Source: Ctenosaura bakeri (taxonomy: Eukaryota > Chordata > Lepidosauria > Squamata > Iguanidae). From it: a stretch of 64,000 bases of DNA. Positions 1-11,152 of the stretch are shown piece by piece; within the stretch, counting starts at the first letter, position 1; every line of letters starts with the position of its first letter. The notes under the pieces were generated by a model. It had not been told where the DNA came from and did not search any database. It saw nothing but the letters and a program-made list of their open reading frames with translations. Position numbers and translations under genes: made by a program. The stretch is taken from assembly GCA_948474755.1 (NCBI GenBank), contig CAOLHI010001246.1, positions 1-64,000 of the forward strand. The letters are read 5' to 3'.

Positions 1-392
1 TAAAACGAAATAGTTAGACCTTGCAGCAGGAGGCCATAAGTGGTTGGCCTGGGACAACACTGAGGACCTTAGGTCCTGGGATTTCCTCACTCCTGCTAGG
101 AAAGAAGGGATCACGTTGATGTAAATGCCCCTGATGGACCCTAGAGAGTGAAAAGGGCCCTGGAAAATAGAGATGCCATCCATTTTGCTGCAAAAGGGGA
201 ACTATCCAAAAGGAACAGCACTAGTGGTGGGCCGTTGTGGCCATGCACGTGATGCAGCCTGCTTGCATCTGATGCCCGCCTTGTCCACCTGTAGTCTGTT
301 TATGGCTGTTTTCATAAGTTGCCCCAAATCCGCGAAAGTTTATTGCAAAGTAATTCAAAATTTAATTATTAAGAGAACCCATGCAGCCTCAC

Positions 393-998
393 CTGATGAT
401 TCCCCATCATATGATGTGTTTTCAAACAGTTCCTGGCTCATCTGCTCGTCCAGCCCTGAAAAATGCAGAATGGAATTTAGGGGCGCAAAACAATTATGTA
501 GGGGATGGGAAAATTCCTCGCGTCCCTGCCCTACGTACCTTCTGATGCCACGTTTTCATCAGCGGGTCGCTCGGGTTCCATGGCGACCTGCAAGCTCTCT
601 ATGACTCTGGGAGGGTCGGCACTCGCGTCCCCCCCCAAAATCCTTGAGAGTTCCTCAAAGTAGGGACATTCCACCCTGGCTGCGCCTGTCCGTTTGTTGG
701 CTGCCACAGCTTCGCGATATGCCGCCCTAAGTCTTTTAGTTTTCGTCCTGCACTCCTCAGCTGTGCGCCTATGTCCCCTTCTAATCATTTCCCTCGCGAT
801 GTCCTCAAATATTTCTATATTTCTGTACGTAGCCTGGAGGTCCCTCTGAAATCTACTTTCCCCCCAAATGTCCAGGAGATTTTTAATCTCCGTGTGGCGC
901 CAGGCCAACCCTCTGCCCCTTATGGGCTGTCGCCTCAAAGGAAAAACTTCATCGTCCACGCTGCAGTCACTCCCCTGCGTGCGCTCCCCGCTTTGCAT
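393..998 (-). CDS. Trihelix (Myb/SANT-like) DNA-binding protein, two exons visible
   Basis: Exon 1 runs from the ATG at 998 down to 539 and ends in a strong donor (AAG|gtacgtag). Exon 2 is 455-393, with acceptor ctgcatttttcag and donor CAG|gtgagg. The two exons join in frame (phase 1). The protein has a basic N-terminus, then a trihelix/Myb-SANT-like domain at about residues 30-120. Domain hallmarks are W33, W44, the helix-3 stretch RTAEECRTKTKRLRAAY, and CPYFEEL. An acidic tail rich in E and D follows and continues through exon 2. This domain type is found in host transcription factors and in the Myb-like accessory proteins of Harbinger-type DNA transposons; it binds DNA in the nucleus. A possible third exon lies after an acceptor near 293 (acagactacag) and would stop after about 22 codons. 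Whether the gene is domesticated, transposon-borne or an ordinary host gene is open. Domain call is firm; identity is not. Confidence 0.7.
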
Positions 999-1227
999 TT
1001 TACCTTTTTAGTTTGGGTTTCTTTTCCCGTTTGCAAACCTCCTTCCCCCTACTACACGTCCGTCCGATCGACTAAAAAATGGCTCCTCCCTTTGTTTTCC
1101 TTCCTCTCGTCGCATTTTAGCGCATGCGTCCTCCTGGCGCGCGGGAAATGGCGGCGCAAATCAAGCCCCTAGTGGTCAATCACTGGTACTGCAGCCGCGT
1201 GGTTTGTTAGTGGAGGTGGACGAGGGA
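999..1227. promoter_or_regulatory. Probable bidirectional CpG promoter of the trihelix pair
   Basis: The 230 bp between the two divergent start codons is CpG-rich. It holds an NRF1-like site (gcgcatgcgt, about 1119-1128) and a YY1-like site (aaatggcggcg, about 1145-1155), with gcgcgcggg between them. Both motifs are common in TATA-less CpG promoters. No TATA box is seen on either strand. Motif matches are by eye. Confidence 0.5.
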
Positions 1228-2020
1228 ATGGCGGCTGGACCTTCTGAGGAGGGCCCTCGTGCCTGGTCAGAGTTTGAGACCAGGGAGATGCTGGCCATGG
1301 TAAGGTGGTGTGGCGGTGTGAGGGAACTGATGCGCCCACACACAAGGGGGACTATGATGAGCACCTCCACACCGTTGCCCACTGCCTTACGCGGCATGGC
1401 CACGATAGGAGCATGGAGGAGGTCCGGACCCGGTTCCAGGGGTTGCATACGGAGTTCTACGCCTCCATGCGCAACCACAACGGACACCCGCCCCCCCACG
1501 CAAGGCCTCCCTATTTTGAGGTCATGCGCAGCCTGTGGAGGGCGGCGGGGAGTCCCAGCTGGACAGCCAGTGGCAGACGTAAATAATCCCCACACACAGC
1601 GCCTGTGTGGCCATGGGAACCCCAGGGAAATGGTTGTCATGCACCCCCTGGAAAGGGGGGTGCACCCTGCCTGATGAGAACCCACGCTAATTTACTCTTT
1701 CAATTCAAAAGGCAGAAGACGCCATGCGCCTGTGCATCAAGCCCCTGTGGACACGCAGGGCCTGGCACAGAGGGAAGGTAGGAAAACCTTTATTTAAAGT
1801 GGCCCTTGACAGCAATTTTTATTTCCACCCTAACGCCCAAGCAATAAATAAACGGCACAGGAAAGTTTTCCCCTCAAAAAAGGCCTTTGTGGATGCACAC
1901 ATGCCTAATGGTATTTTACCACTGTTTTGGTTTGCAGACCAAGAGAACATCCCCCACCCTGAGCAGCCAGGGACGGACGTGGAGGAGCAAGAGGAGGAGA
2001 ACCCCTGTGCCCAGGAATAA
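1228..2020 (+). CDS. Second trihelix (Myb/SANT-like) gene, frame-broken in exon 1
   Basis: Reading starts at ATG 1228 (MAAGPSEEGPRAWSEFETRE) and gives the first helix of a trihelix domain. The rest of the domain (KGDYDEHLHTVAHCLT, RSMEEVRTRFQGLHTEFY, PPYFEVMRSLW) is in the next frame, so there is a frame break near a CA-repeat at 1336-1345. Exon 1 ends at a possible donor, GAC|gtaaat (1578). Joining it to an acceptor at 1937 (tttggtttgcag) keeps frame and gives an acidic C-terminus ending in TAA at 2018-2020, which overlaps an AATAAA signal (2016-2021). A possible alternative exon, 1716-1777, has acceptor and donor sites. The gene points away from the other trihelix gene across about 230 bp. 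The break could be a real mutation or an error in the CA run. Splicing is my inference. Confidence 0.55.
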
Positions 2021-2212
2021 AGTTCCCAATGTTAAAACTCCCACCCCTTTCCCAAAAGCACACCCACCCTGTACAGCACTTTTTTTTTATTTGTGTAAAT
2101 ATGTATTTTTGTAAATATTTTTTATTTATGATATGAAAACAAAACTTTTAGTAAATATTTATTCTTTCAAGTTGGTGTGTGGTTCCTTCCGTGTATCCCC
2201 CCCGCAAAGCGG

Positions 2213-2413
2213 TTAGGCCAGCGTGGCGTCCGTGACATGGCACTGGTCCAGACACGGACCCCCGGGAAATTTTCCATCAAGACAATCCGCTTTGCGCGTT
2301 TGGCGAACTGGTGCAAAGGAAGGTGGTGTCAATGTGTAGTTATCAGCGTGGATCAACACTGCATGGAAATATTTGCAGTGGAAATGCGCACTCCCCGTGG
2401 CTTCGCGAACCTG
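2213..2413 (-). other. Candidate terminal exon of an unidentified minus-strand gene
   Basis: On the minus strand an acceptor-like sequence (ccttgtctccacag) ends at 2414. It is followed by a 67-codon open frame ending at 2213, and then AATAAA-type signals near 2160 and 2130. These lie tail to tail with the poly(A) signal of the + strand trihelix gene at 2016. I do not recognise the peptide. It could be chance. Confidence 0.2.
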
Positions 2414-2995
2414 TGGAGACAAGGAGGGGCGTTAGTATTTACCAACAAACCAAACTGAATGAAACAAACAGCGTAGCTTGCCTCCCCCAAACAATGAAAA
2501 GCGTTCCATTGCCCTATGGATCTCTGCCTTGTCCTACACAGCAAAAGAAGCATGGAAAACCACTGATTCTCCTGCCCTGGGCGGAAGATCTTCCCCCTCT
2601 GCATGTGGCACGGGTGGGGGGTTCATACAAAATAAGCAGCAGGCCCTAATTGGGCGTGACTGTATTCATGTCGGTCCCAAGCAAAAAAACTTATGATAGG
2701 GGAAAAACAGAAGCCACTGCCCCCTACACCCCCAGCCTTAGACTCTGGTCTAAAAAGGAAGATTTCAAAGGGCCATGTTTCTCTGTGGGCCCCAAATAGT
2801 CCCCAGAGGGGGGGGAAATTTGTGCGTCCACAGGTGGGACCCAGAAAACAGGAAAAAAAGTTTCCCAAGTTTGCACGGGTCCCTCTTGCCGGGGCAGCAC
2901 GGCAGCCATCGCCAAGTTTACACAGCGTCCCATCATAGCGCCATGATCACGCTTCCAACGTCACCGGGAGAACGGGTTTGGCGCGGTGGCTCCCT

Positions 2996-3410
2996 TCCTA
3001 CCTGCCACCCTCCCCAGCTTTGCCAATTTTCCGTCAGCTTCAAAAGCATCCTGCCATGCCATCCTCCTACCGGCCCCCCTCCCCAGCTTTGTCAATTTTC
3101 CGTCAGCTTTAAAAGCATCCCGCCATGCCATCCTCCTACCTGCCCCCCCTCCCAGCTTTGCCAATTTTCCATCAGCTTTAAAAGCATCCAGCCATGCCAT
3201 CCTCCCACCTGCCCCCCCCCCCAGCTTTCCAAATTCTCCATCAGCTTTAAAAGCATCCCGCCATGCCATCCTCCTACCTGCCCCACCTCCCAGCTTTCCA
3301 AATTTTCCGTCAGCTTTAAAAGCATCCCGCCATGCCATCCTCCTACCTGCCCCCCCTCACAGCTTTCCAAATTTTCTGTCACCTTTAAAAGCATCCTGCC
3401 ATGCCATCCT
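2996..3410. repeat. 69-bp minisatellite, about six copies
   Basis: Tandem units of about 69 bp share the core cagctttgccaattttcc, then tcagctttaaaagcatcc, then ccatgccatcctcctac. Units differ by a few substitutions and by the length of a C-run. Because 69 is 23 codons and the unit lacks stops in several frames, long open frames appear on both strands. The minus-strand frame repeats MAWRDAFKADGK-like units. I see this as a by-product of the repeat, not a gene. Confidence 0.9.
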
Positions 3411-3639
3411 CGGCGAGCGTATCCACTCGCCAGTCACCCCCCCCTCGACCCCGTCTTTAAAACCTCAGCGGGCCCCCTCACGGGTTGTAAAGGGGGATAG
3501 TGGCGGCACACTTTCTGCAAACCGCGAGAAAAGGGCCAGGCACTCAGCGAGTGTTGTCTCCAGGGCAGGGCAGCCCAAGCCCCATCCCAGGGCACCCTCG
3601 GGAGACACAGCCCCTGGAAACCCGCAATTCACGATGCCG

Positions 3640-4095
3640 CGCGGATAAAGGATAGTCAAGGGAAAAACCAACCTTCCTTTTTTCGCCGCCGTTCCTCGTC
3701 CCTTTCCTTCCTCCTTCCTCCTCGCGGCCGCTTCAGCGGGTTTGGAAAATGGCGCCGCCCGCTCTTGCTGGGGGCGGTCCTGTGGCTTCTGCTGGCCACG
3801 CCTTGATCCCTCCCTCTCTTGATCGCCCACACGAATCAGGACGCCCCGCCGCTTTTTCACGAAACGTCGGGCGCGGATTGGAGGAAAAGATCACATTTTA
3901 TCTGGTCTTTGAAAAGTGCGCGGAAATGCTGATTGGTGGCTCCCCCGCTCTGATTGTTGTGAGAAACCCAAAAGTTTAATGCGACCACATGCTCTCCAAG
4001 GTGAGAAAGGCACCCGATCAAGGTCGAACCGGAGAGATTTAAAAACCCCGTGAGAAAAGGGCCTGTCTCTTTCATTGGGATTTAGTTGTGACATT
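3640..4095. promoter_or_regulatory. GC-rich promoter-like block with CCAAT-type motifs
   Basis: The block contains gaaaatggcgccgcc (YY1-like, about 3746-3760) and a GC box (gggggcgg). Several ATTGG/ATTGT motifs (about 3877, 3931, 3950 and 4075) are CCAAT boxes in reverse. CpG density drops sharply to the AT-rich sequence after about 4095. It may drive a minus-strand transcript toward 2213, but no clear first exon was identified. Confidence 0.3.
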
Positions 4096-5118
4096 TTGCT
4101 GGATTGTGGCCAGTGAAGAGGAAAAACAGTTCAAAGACAAAGGTTCCAGGAAATCAATCACAACATGGAACTCCCAGATGGTCCCATAAATGACAACATT
4201 ATTCTTCCCAATATTCCTCTCCTACAGTTTCAGTAGATTTTTAAAAGCTGGTTATACCATCCATAGTTTCTTAATATATCATATATAGATAAACTCTGTT
4301 CCAGATGCCAAGGATAATTCATAATGAAATAAATAAGCAAATATACGCATAAACTGACAGATTCTGTCAAATTTATAATACAACATCACCTCCTCTGTGA
4401 AAATGGAAAACCAATGTATGCCTTTGTCATCACTTCTTACATTCTTTTCACTTTCTTAGGTTCTTAAGACCTTGCCAGCATCTGCAAAGAAAATGGCTTC
4501 AAAGCATCATCCTGCTGCTGCTGCTAACAAATTATGCCACTAGCACTGTTATGAACAGTTTAACTACTTTTATGTACTACACATCCGTTTCATGTGTCCT
4601 GAGCAGTGAGGATGAGGTAAAACAAAACTAGAAATCATTCTCCTTATAGTTTTGATTTTTTAGTTCTAAAACAGGTATCTTTGCTTTGTTTTTATTAAGC
4701 CAGATCTGCTCCCTAAAAGTTCCCTGTTTCACTACCCTGTCCATTACCAAGGGTGCAAGAGATCATGACCTGAATTTTTCTGAGGTTTGTTGCTGCTAAA
4801 GTTACTATTTCAGAGGATACAAAAATGTTCATATAAATATCTCCCTTCTGCTGTTCTAAAAGTATTAACATTTGTTTGCAGATTTTATCCCCAAGGCTGT
4901 AGCTATACTGGTACAAATCTTTTTAATTATACAAACCACTGTATCATCCAAGTCATTTCAGAGTCATGTAGTAAAAATAGCATTGCCATGTAGTCAGTCA
5001 CATTTGCTTATGTGTCAGTATCACTAAGCATAAGTGAACTCTCCTCTATCCCTGCCATGTCCTCCATCTGAATATGGGAGAAGAAAATGTTCCTATTGAT
5101 ATTATTTACTTTATTTAT
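4096..5118. other. AT-rich DNA, nothing recognised
   Basis: There are no open frames of substance, no recognisable repeat family and no RNA gene. A short CTG run sits near 4511. Confidence 0.6.
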
Positions 5119-5353
5119 TGTTGTTGTTTTCTGTCTTCGTTTCCATTTAATGGCAACCATAAGGCAAACCTATCATGGAGTTTTCTTGGCAATATTTGTT
5201 CAGATAGGATTTGCTTTTATCTTACTCTGAGGCTTAAAAAGTCTGACTTGCCGAAGGTCACCCAATGAGTTTCTGTGGCTGAGCAGGAATTTGAATCCTG
5301 GTCTCCAGAGTTGTAGTCCAACATTCAAACCGCTACAACTGTGCCGGCTCTCA
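5119..5353 (-). mobile_element. tRNA-derived SINE (ACAACAA-tailed), antisense
   Basis: Read on the minus strand it has a tRNA-like head (gagccggcac, box-B-like sequence near ggattcaaattcctgctcag). A body follows with the tgacttgccgaaggtcaccc and ggcaagatttgttcagagg-type blocks, then the (ACA)n tail. The same family recurs at least seven times in the window. The 3' end resembles the Bov-B-like tail of squamate SINEs. Confidence 0.85.
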
Positions 5354-5775
5354 AATTTAGTTCTTCTTCATGGTCTCTGTGACTCAAGCAAATGGGTATA
5401 CTGCCCTTCCGTAGTGCATTGTTTGGAAACTTCTGGAGCTTTTATGCAAGCATTTTGGCAATGCCCTCTCCCCCACTGCTATCATGTGACCAGCTTGATT
5501 CCCGCTCAAACTCTTAGTTCCTTTTTGTCTGCTGCTGCAGCAGCACTGAAAGGAATGTTGAGCTGTGTTTGTCTTCTTCAGTTATATTAGGATTGACTTG
5601 GACTTCTTAGTGTTTTCAGGTTTCATCTCTGATTTGGCTCAGATCTCGAACTGGAGCTCCACATCAATGCTCTAGAAACGTTAGCAGTGGAGAAGGCTCT
5701 CCAGGCTTTCAGGGCTCTGCTACTACACTAAGTGGTTCAAGTAATATCCAACAACATCTCAAACAACAAAGAGGC

Positions 5776-6212
5776 ATGAGGTTGATGACCCTATTGTACC
5801 TGCTGCTTCACACCTGGGACTGGTGTCCATGCAGAGACATTCTGTTCTCTGCAATCCATCTGCCCAAAGAGAAGAACATCTTAGAGGATGCACTTAGCAG
5901 AACACTGGGATGCTCCATTCCAAAGTTTTCCAGACTGTATACCATACTTGGGGCATGCTGCAGATTGATCTTTTTGCATCAGCTCAAAACACCAAGTGCA
6001 CAATGTTCTGCACCAGGACTTGGAAGGGCAAAGGCTCACTAGGCAATGATTTCCTGTATCACTGGAGGAGTGTTGCTGTGTACACTTTTCCCTTGTTCTC
6101 TCTCATCATCAGAGTCTTGTCCAAGCTGACCAGGGACAGGGAAAACTGCATTTTGGTGACTCTGTGGTGGCCGAGACCAGATCTTCTGACTCTCCATGGT
6201 GGCCAGATTTGA
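5776..6212 (+). pseudogene. DIRS pol remnant, RNase H end and linker
   Basis: The frame at 5776 carries AIHLPKEKNILEDALSR, matching the end of the RT/RNase H region of DIRS pol (HLPG.xNxxADxLSR type). The reading then shifts frame at about 5910 to QIDLFASAQNTKC, another conserved DIRS block that precedes the recombinase. The catalytic reverse transcriptase core is absent upstream. At least one frameshift is needed, so this is a broken remnant. Confidence 0.7.
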
Positions 6213-6288
6213 CATTCTGACATGGACACCCTCTAGCTAAAAGCTTGGAAGGTTATCAATGCCACTTTGCTGAATCCTAGCAGCTGCC

Positions 6289-7230
6289 TTGAAGTCCTCC
6301 ACTCAAAGGTCTTATGCCTATAAGTGGACCAAGTTCCTCTCATTCTTGTCCTCAGAACACATCTCTCTGGATATGACCCAGATTTGGCATGTTATTGACT
6401 TTCTGCTTTCGTTGTCTGCAAAGGGGCCTTTGCTTTCATCCATTAAATGCTACCTTGCTGCCATGTCTCATTGGTCCCAGCTTATGGGCAAGCCCTCTTG
6501 TTTGCAATACTCCATAGTCAAACATTTCTTAAGGGGTTACAGAAACTTGCACCCTTTAGTTTGGGCACCTACTGTCCAATGGAGTTTGGAACTTGTCCTC
6601 TTGCAGTTCTCACAAAAACACTGTGAACCAATGGAAACATGTGACATCCATTTCCTGATGTGGAAGACAGCCTTCCTTGTTGCTATAATATCATCCAAGA
6701 AAGCTGGATTGTTCTGCATTCTCCGTATTGAAACTTCCTACTTACATTTTCATGACAGCTTCCTTAGACCAGATACTTCCTTTCTTCCTAAAGTGGTGTC
6801 TGCTTTTCACCTAAACCAAGACATCATACTACCTGCATTTATGCTGAACTCATAGATGCTACATTGCTTTGACGTTAGAAAAGCATTGGCCTTCTATATC
6901 AATAGGAAAGTTACATTCGACAGTCTCAAGGACTCTTTGTCTGTTATTCTAGGCATAAGAGGGGACTGCCAGTCTCTGCTCAGTGTCTCCAAATGAATTT
7001 CCTTTGTGATTCACCTAGCCTATGAACGAGACAGGAAGGACCCTCCTGTCACTGCCTGCAGCCATTCCATGAGAGCTCTGGCTGCCTTTTGGCTTTCTTG
7101 AAGGGTGTTCCCTTAAAGGACATTTGCAAGGCAGCTGCCTGATTCCAACCTCTGACCTTTCTTATACACTACAGACTGGACTCAAGGTCATTGGGAGAGC
7201 AGTGTTGTACTCCTGTGTCACATGACTCGC
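6289..7230 (+). pseudogene. DIRS tyrosine recombinase, broken
   Basis: The 188-codon frame 6289-6855 starts STQRSYAYKWTKFLSFLSS and gives the N-terminal and first catalytic parts of a DIRS tyrosine recombinase, which would integrate the circular DNA intermediate. Coding similarity continues after the stop at 6853 in shifted frames: FDVRKALAFYINR, then IHLAYERDRKDPP, then HSMRALAAFW near 7060-7095. The last matches the H-x-x-R catalytic block. Several stops and frameshifts make it inactive. Confidence 0.75.
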
Positions 7231-7499
7231 CCACCACCTGGGTTAGCAGCTTACTAGTCTCCTATTTGTGTGAGTCACAGAGACCATGAAAAAGAACAGA
7301 TTACTCACCTGTAACTGTGGTTCTTGAAGTGGTCATCTGTGAACTCACACAGTGCTCAATATGCTTAGCTCCTGGGCTGCTGATTTTGTGGCCATGGAAC
7401 TGAGAGTCTATGTGGAAATCAGGTGGTCACATGTTACCAGGGGAGGAGGGGGCCTCAATGAACCACAATTACAGGTGAGCAACCTGTTCTTATACCTCA

Positions 7500-10330
7500 T
7501 CTTTCTTCCCCAGAATCAGGACTGAAGACAATTTACACACCAAAATACAATGTAGTTAAAAATATATAAACCACCAACATTTAAAAAGAATTGAACGGTT
7601 AAAAGCATTGAAAAAGAAAAACCTACAGTTAAAATGATAAAAAGCAGTTTTAATAAGTACAGTTAAAACAGTATGGAACCCTTTTAAGAGCCCTTTCTTT
7701 AAAAAAAAAACTTCAGTTCTCAAAAGCCTATTGGAATTAAAATAATTATTTGCCTACTGACAGGAAGAGTACAGGGACTGAACCATTGCACCCCCCTAGC
7801 AAGGGAATTCCAAAGGCTAGGGGCAGCCACCAAGAAGGCCCTATTTTATGTCCTCACCAACCATGACTGGGGAAGATTGAGGGAAGATCAGCAGATTTAT
7901 ATATGGAGATATGATCTGTCAATTAGCTTGAAACTAAACCATATACAGATCACCAGCACTTTGAATAGTGCCTGGAATCAGACAAGCAGGTGGTGGAGCT
8001 ATTGTAATAATAAATTTATACAGTCCCTGTAGCCAGCCACAATTAACACTCTGGCTATAGCAATTTATATACACTGAATTTTCCAAACATTCTTCAGAGA
8101 CAGCCCCACATGGAGCACATTATTGTAATCAAATTAGGATGTAACTAGGACATGTGCTACCATGGGCAGATCAGGTGTCTTCAGGAACAGACACAGTTGG
8201 CACATTAGTTTTAAGTATGCAAATAGACTTCTGGCTACCGCAGAAACCTGGGCCTCCAGAATCAAAACTGACTACACCCAAACTGTGAATCTGTGTTTTC
8301 AGGGGGAGTGAGCACAGGCTGAATCCCTATACCCTGATCTGCCTTTCTTCTAACCAGGAGCACCTGTCTTATCCGGATTACGTTTCGATTTGTTTGTTCT
8401 CTTCCAGCCCATTACTGATGACAAGCACAGATTTAGGACCAAGACAGCTCCCTTGGATTAAGATGCAAAGAAATAATAGAGTTGGGTGTCATCCACATTC
8501 TGAAGACATTGGACCCCAAAAATCTGGACAGCCTCTCCCAGTGGTTTCACGTGTATGTTAAATAGCATGAAGTACAGAACTGAGCCCTAGGGGACCACAG
8601 GCCAAGGAAGTTGAACAGAAGAAGCACAACCTTCTGGGTTCAGTCTCCCTAGAAACAAACCCACTATAAAACAGTGCCTCCAAGTCCCAGTCAGGCAAGG
8701 AAGCCCAGAAAAATACCACTGTTGATGAAACAATATTTTAAGGAGACATTGACTACGCTCTTCATCTACTCAGCCTCTCTGTCTCTTTTAATAATCCACA
8801 GTGGATTCTGACCACATCTTCAGGCTGTACAAATTGAAAAGCATCCAGCATCTTTTATTGAACAAGCAGTGGCCAAATTGACTTCCACTGAGACTGTATT
8901 AACGATAGCAGTGCTTCTCAAGCTATCTGATGCACCAGCATTTATTTCTTCATGTGTCAGGGACTGATACCATAATTGTGCCCATTGCATACAATTCTTT
9001 CTTCATTTCCTAGAAGCTTTCCATGGGCTGGCAACAGACCAGATGGTTTGCAGACCAGCACCAGTCCAGGGACCACTACATTGGGGAGCACAGAACTGTG
9101 GCATCCAAGTTGGAATGGATCTGAACAATTTTATCTGCAAAGTGCAGTGCAAATTCGTCTTAGTTGGCTGTTGAATGGTCTGCATTATTTTCTCAGGGGA
9201 CAAAATTTAACAGACCTCTTATCATCTGAAGCAGCTCTGCTGGGTGGCTCATTGCAAATGCAATGAAGACAGAAAGGAATACTTTCTTTGCTGCCTGCAC
9301 TCCCACAGAATGAGCTTTCAAATAGGTTCTGCACTGTGTTCAAGTCAGACTCTCCCCAAGTCTTCCTCCAAAATCACTTTATCACTGCTAGCTCCCTGGC
9401 AAACCATGGGGCTGCTTTGGCTTAATTCTGCAAGAGGGGATGCTCAGGAGGGATCATATACAGTGCCTTGGCCATTTCCACATCCTAGAGGTCAACCAAG
9501 GCATCAACTGAATTGCCTGTCAAGGTAACAGGAAAATTCCCAAGAGCCAACTGGATCCATCTGCTTTTGGGGGCAGTCCATCCTAATGAATCCCCAACCC
9601 CTGCAGAGGTTCTGAGTCCCAGCAAGTTTAAACCTGACCAGGTAGTGATCTGTATATGAGAATGGAATTGAAGAAAATTCCTCCACACCAAGATCATGTC
9701 ATCCCATTCAACACAGAAAACAAGGTCCAGAATGTGGCCAGCAACATGAGTGCAGCCAGAAACTACTTGAGACAGACATATGGTTGTCATACCACTATCA
9801 AGTCCTGAGCCACTCCCAATGAGGCGGCCTCAGCACTGATGCTGAAGTCACCCGGAAACACAAACCAAGGGGACTTCATAACCAACCTTGAGACCACCCC
9901 CACTAGTTCAAGAAGGAAGACGGTTAAGCAGCAGCTTGGGCAATAAACCAACACAATCTTTAATCTGTCCTAGCTGTACACCTTCTGTCCTAGCCTCGTA
10001 GTCCAGGATACCAGATCCTATGCAAACAGGATTGCACCCTTGTGCAATAAGGTATGTGTAGGGAGGGAAATTCTGATGGGCTGTGTGTTGCAAGATATGA
10101 CTTAGCTCAATAGCTGCAAGGAATTCACTGAAATGATCCTGCCACTGAAGGTAGGCAAAGTCCTGCAGAACCATAAAGCCAATCCATGTGAAAATTCCAA
10201 CAGAAGTTACAACAAACTTTTTTTTGAGACAAATTCTCCACAACTTGGTTTCAGCACATGGACAGGTATGTAAAGAGCTTTCCAGGATGAAATGATTTGT
10301 TTTCACACTTGAAAGTTCCATTCTGCAACA
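7500..10330 (-). mobile_element. Old L2-type LINE, antisense
   Basis: Minus-strand translation gives decayed endonuclease blocks at 9485-10321, including LSQVVSGCTHVAGHILDLVF and a SDHYLVRFKL-like block. The reverse-transcriptase region lies at about 8000-8760; its DNA matches the LINE blocks encoding the YADDTQLYL, GVPQGS and LDLSAAFDT motifs, now mostly unreadable. The low-complexity stretch 7540-7700 fits the 3' end. The same family appears at 42690-44225. Boundaries are approximate. Confidence 0.7.
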
Positions 10331-11152
10331 AAAATATACCTCAGTACTGTGTTACCAATCTTTCTGGCTTTACCATAGGGTTCACTATTTCTTTTCCTGT
10401 TTTTTCTTGAGCACCTTATTTCTGGAATAAATCTTAGTTCTATGAGATCCATAGTTGTGGGAATGAAGTGAAATATTTATAAAAATGCAGAAAACTAAAA
10501 AAAAAAATGAATCTCTAAATAAAATTAACTCTAGACCAGCTTCTAGTTTTTTGATTACTTAATTTTTTTAAAAAAAGATTCTGACTTTGGAATACAGTTT
10601 GGAAAGTTACTCTTAGTGCTGAAGCACCATCATAACATTCATTGATCATTTATGGCTGACTTCAGCATGTCCTTACACTATCTCACCTTAAAAGTAACCT
10701 TTCAAGCTTGATTTGGAAAACAGAAAGCAGAAGAAATGTCACTATTACCTATGACATATACACAATAATTTAACCTAATCTGAATTTGCATCCAGGGTTT
10801 TGGGATCTCAATATCTGCTGATATATACCAGCCCAGGGACTGAGGTATGCTGGATGAACCCTCATCTGTGTTCCACCAGCAGGAGGGAACATGTTATGGC
10901 AAATCAGAAAATAGGGGTTCAGCCTGAACCGGATGGGTTTTAATTTCCCTTGAAATCTCAGATTTACAGCTTGGGCATACTCTTGGACTCAGATATGAGC
11001 TTGGATGCCCAGGTTTCAGTGGTGGCCTGGTATGAATTCACATAGTTAAAACCAGTGCACTAATTGCATTTGTTCCTTGGGAAGTAAGAATCTTGCTGTG
11101 GTGATACATATCTTGAGCACATCCTAGTTGGATTACTGTATGCACTCCACCT
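10331..11152. other. AT-rich DNA, nothing recognised
   Basis: There are A/T runs at about 10500 and 10565. I see no coding sequence, RNA gene or repeat that I can name. Confidence 0.5.

Larger units (their letters stand above)
5359..7494 (+). mobile_element. DIRS-type retrotransposon, internally deleted
   Basis: The terminal sequence 5359-5397 reappears as an inverted copy at 7261-7299 (core catggtctctgtgactca). This is the inverted terminal repeat arrangement of DIRS elements, not an LTR. The right end continues with a foldback (acctgtaactgtggttctt ... aaccacaattacaggt), as expected of the internal complementary region. Between the ends lie the RNase H-side end of pol (5776-6042) and a tyrosine recombinase (6289-7230). 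The gag region and most of the reverse transcriptase are missing, so the copy cannot be autonomous. Confidence 0.8.

Noticed and set aside
63..77. Perfect palindrome aggaccttaggtcct
   Set aside because: Too short to assign a role, and no similar sites nearby.
2996..3410. CRISPR-like array
   Set aside because: Units are contiguous near-identical repeats with no unique spacers, in a eukaryotic genome.
2961..3500. Long repeat proteins on both strands over the minisatellite
   Set aside because: The frames exist because the unit is 69 bp and stop-free. One minus-strand unit contains a stop, and no start or splice context supports a gene.
3465..3860. 131-codon minus-strand frame
   Set aside because: GC-rich, no recognisable domain, overlaps a promoter-like block.
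6289..6855. Host or phage integrase gene
   Set aside because: Sequence and inverted ends fit a DIRS tyrosine recombinase, and the frame breaks before the catalytic C-terminus.
9908..10321. 137-codon unknown protein on the minus strand
   Set aside because: It lies in the endonuclease-side region of an antisense L2 LINE, with stops on both sides.
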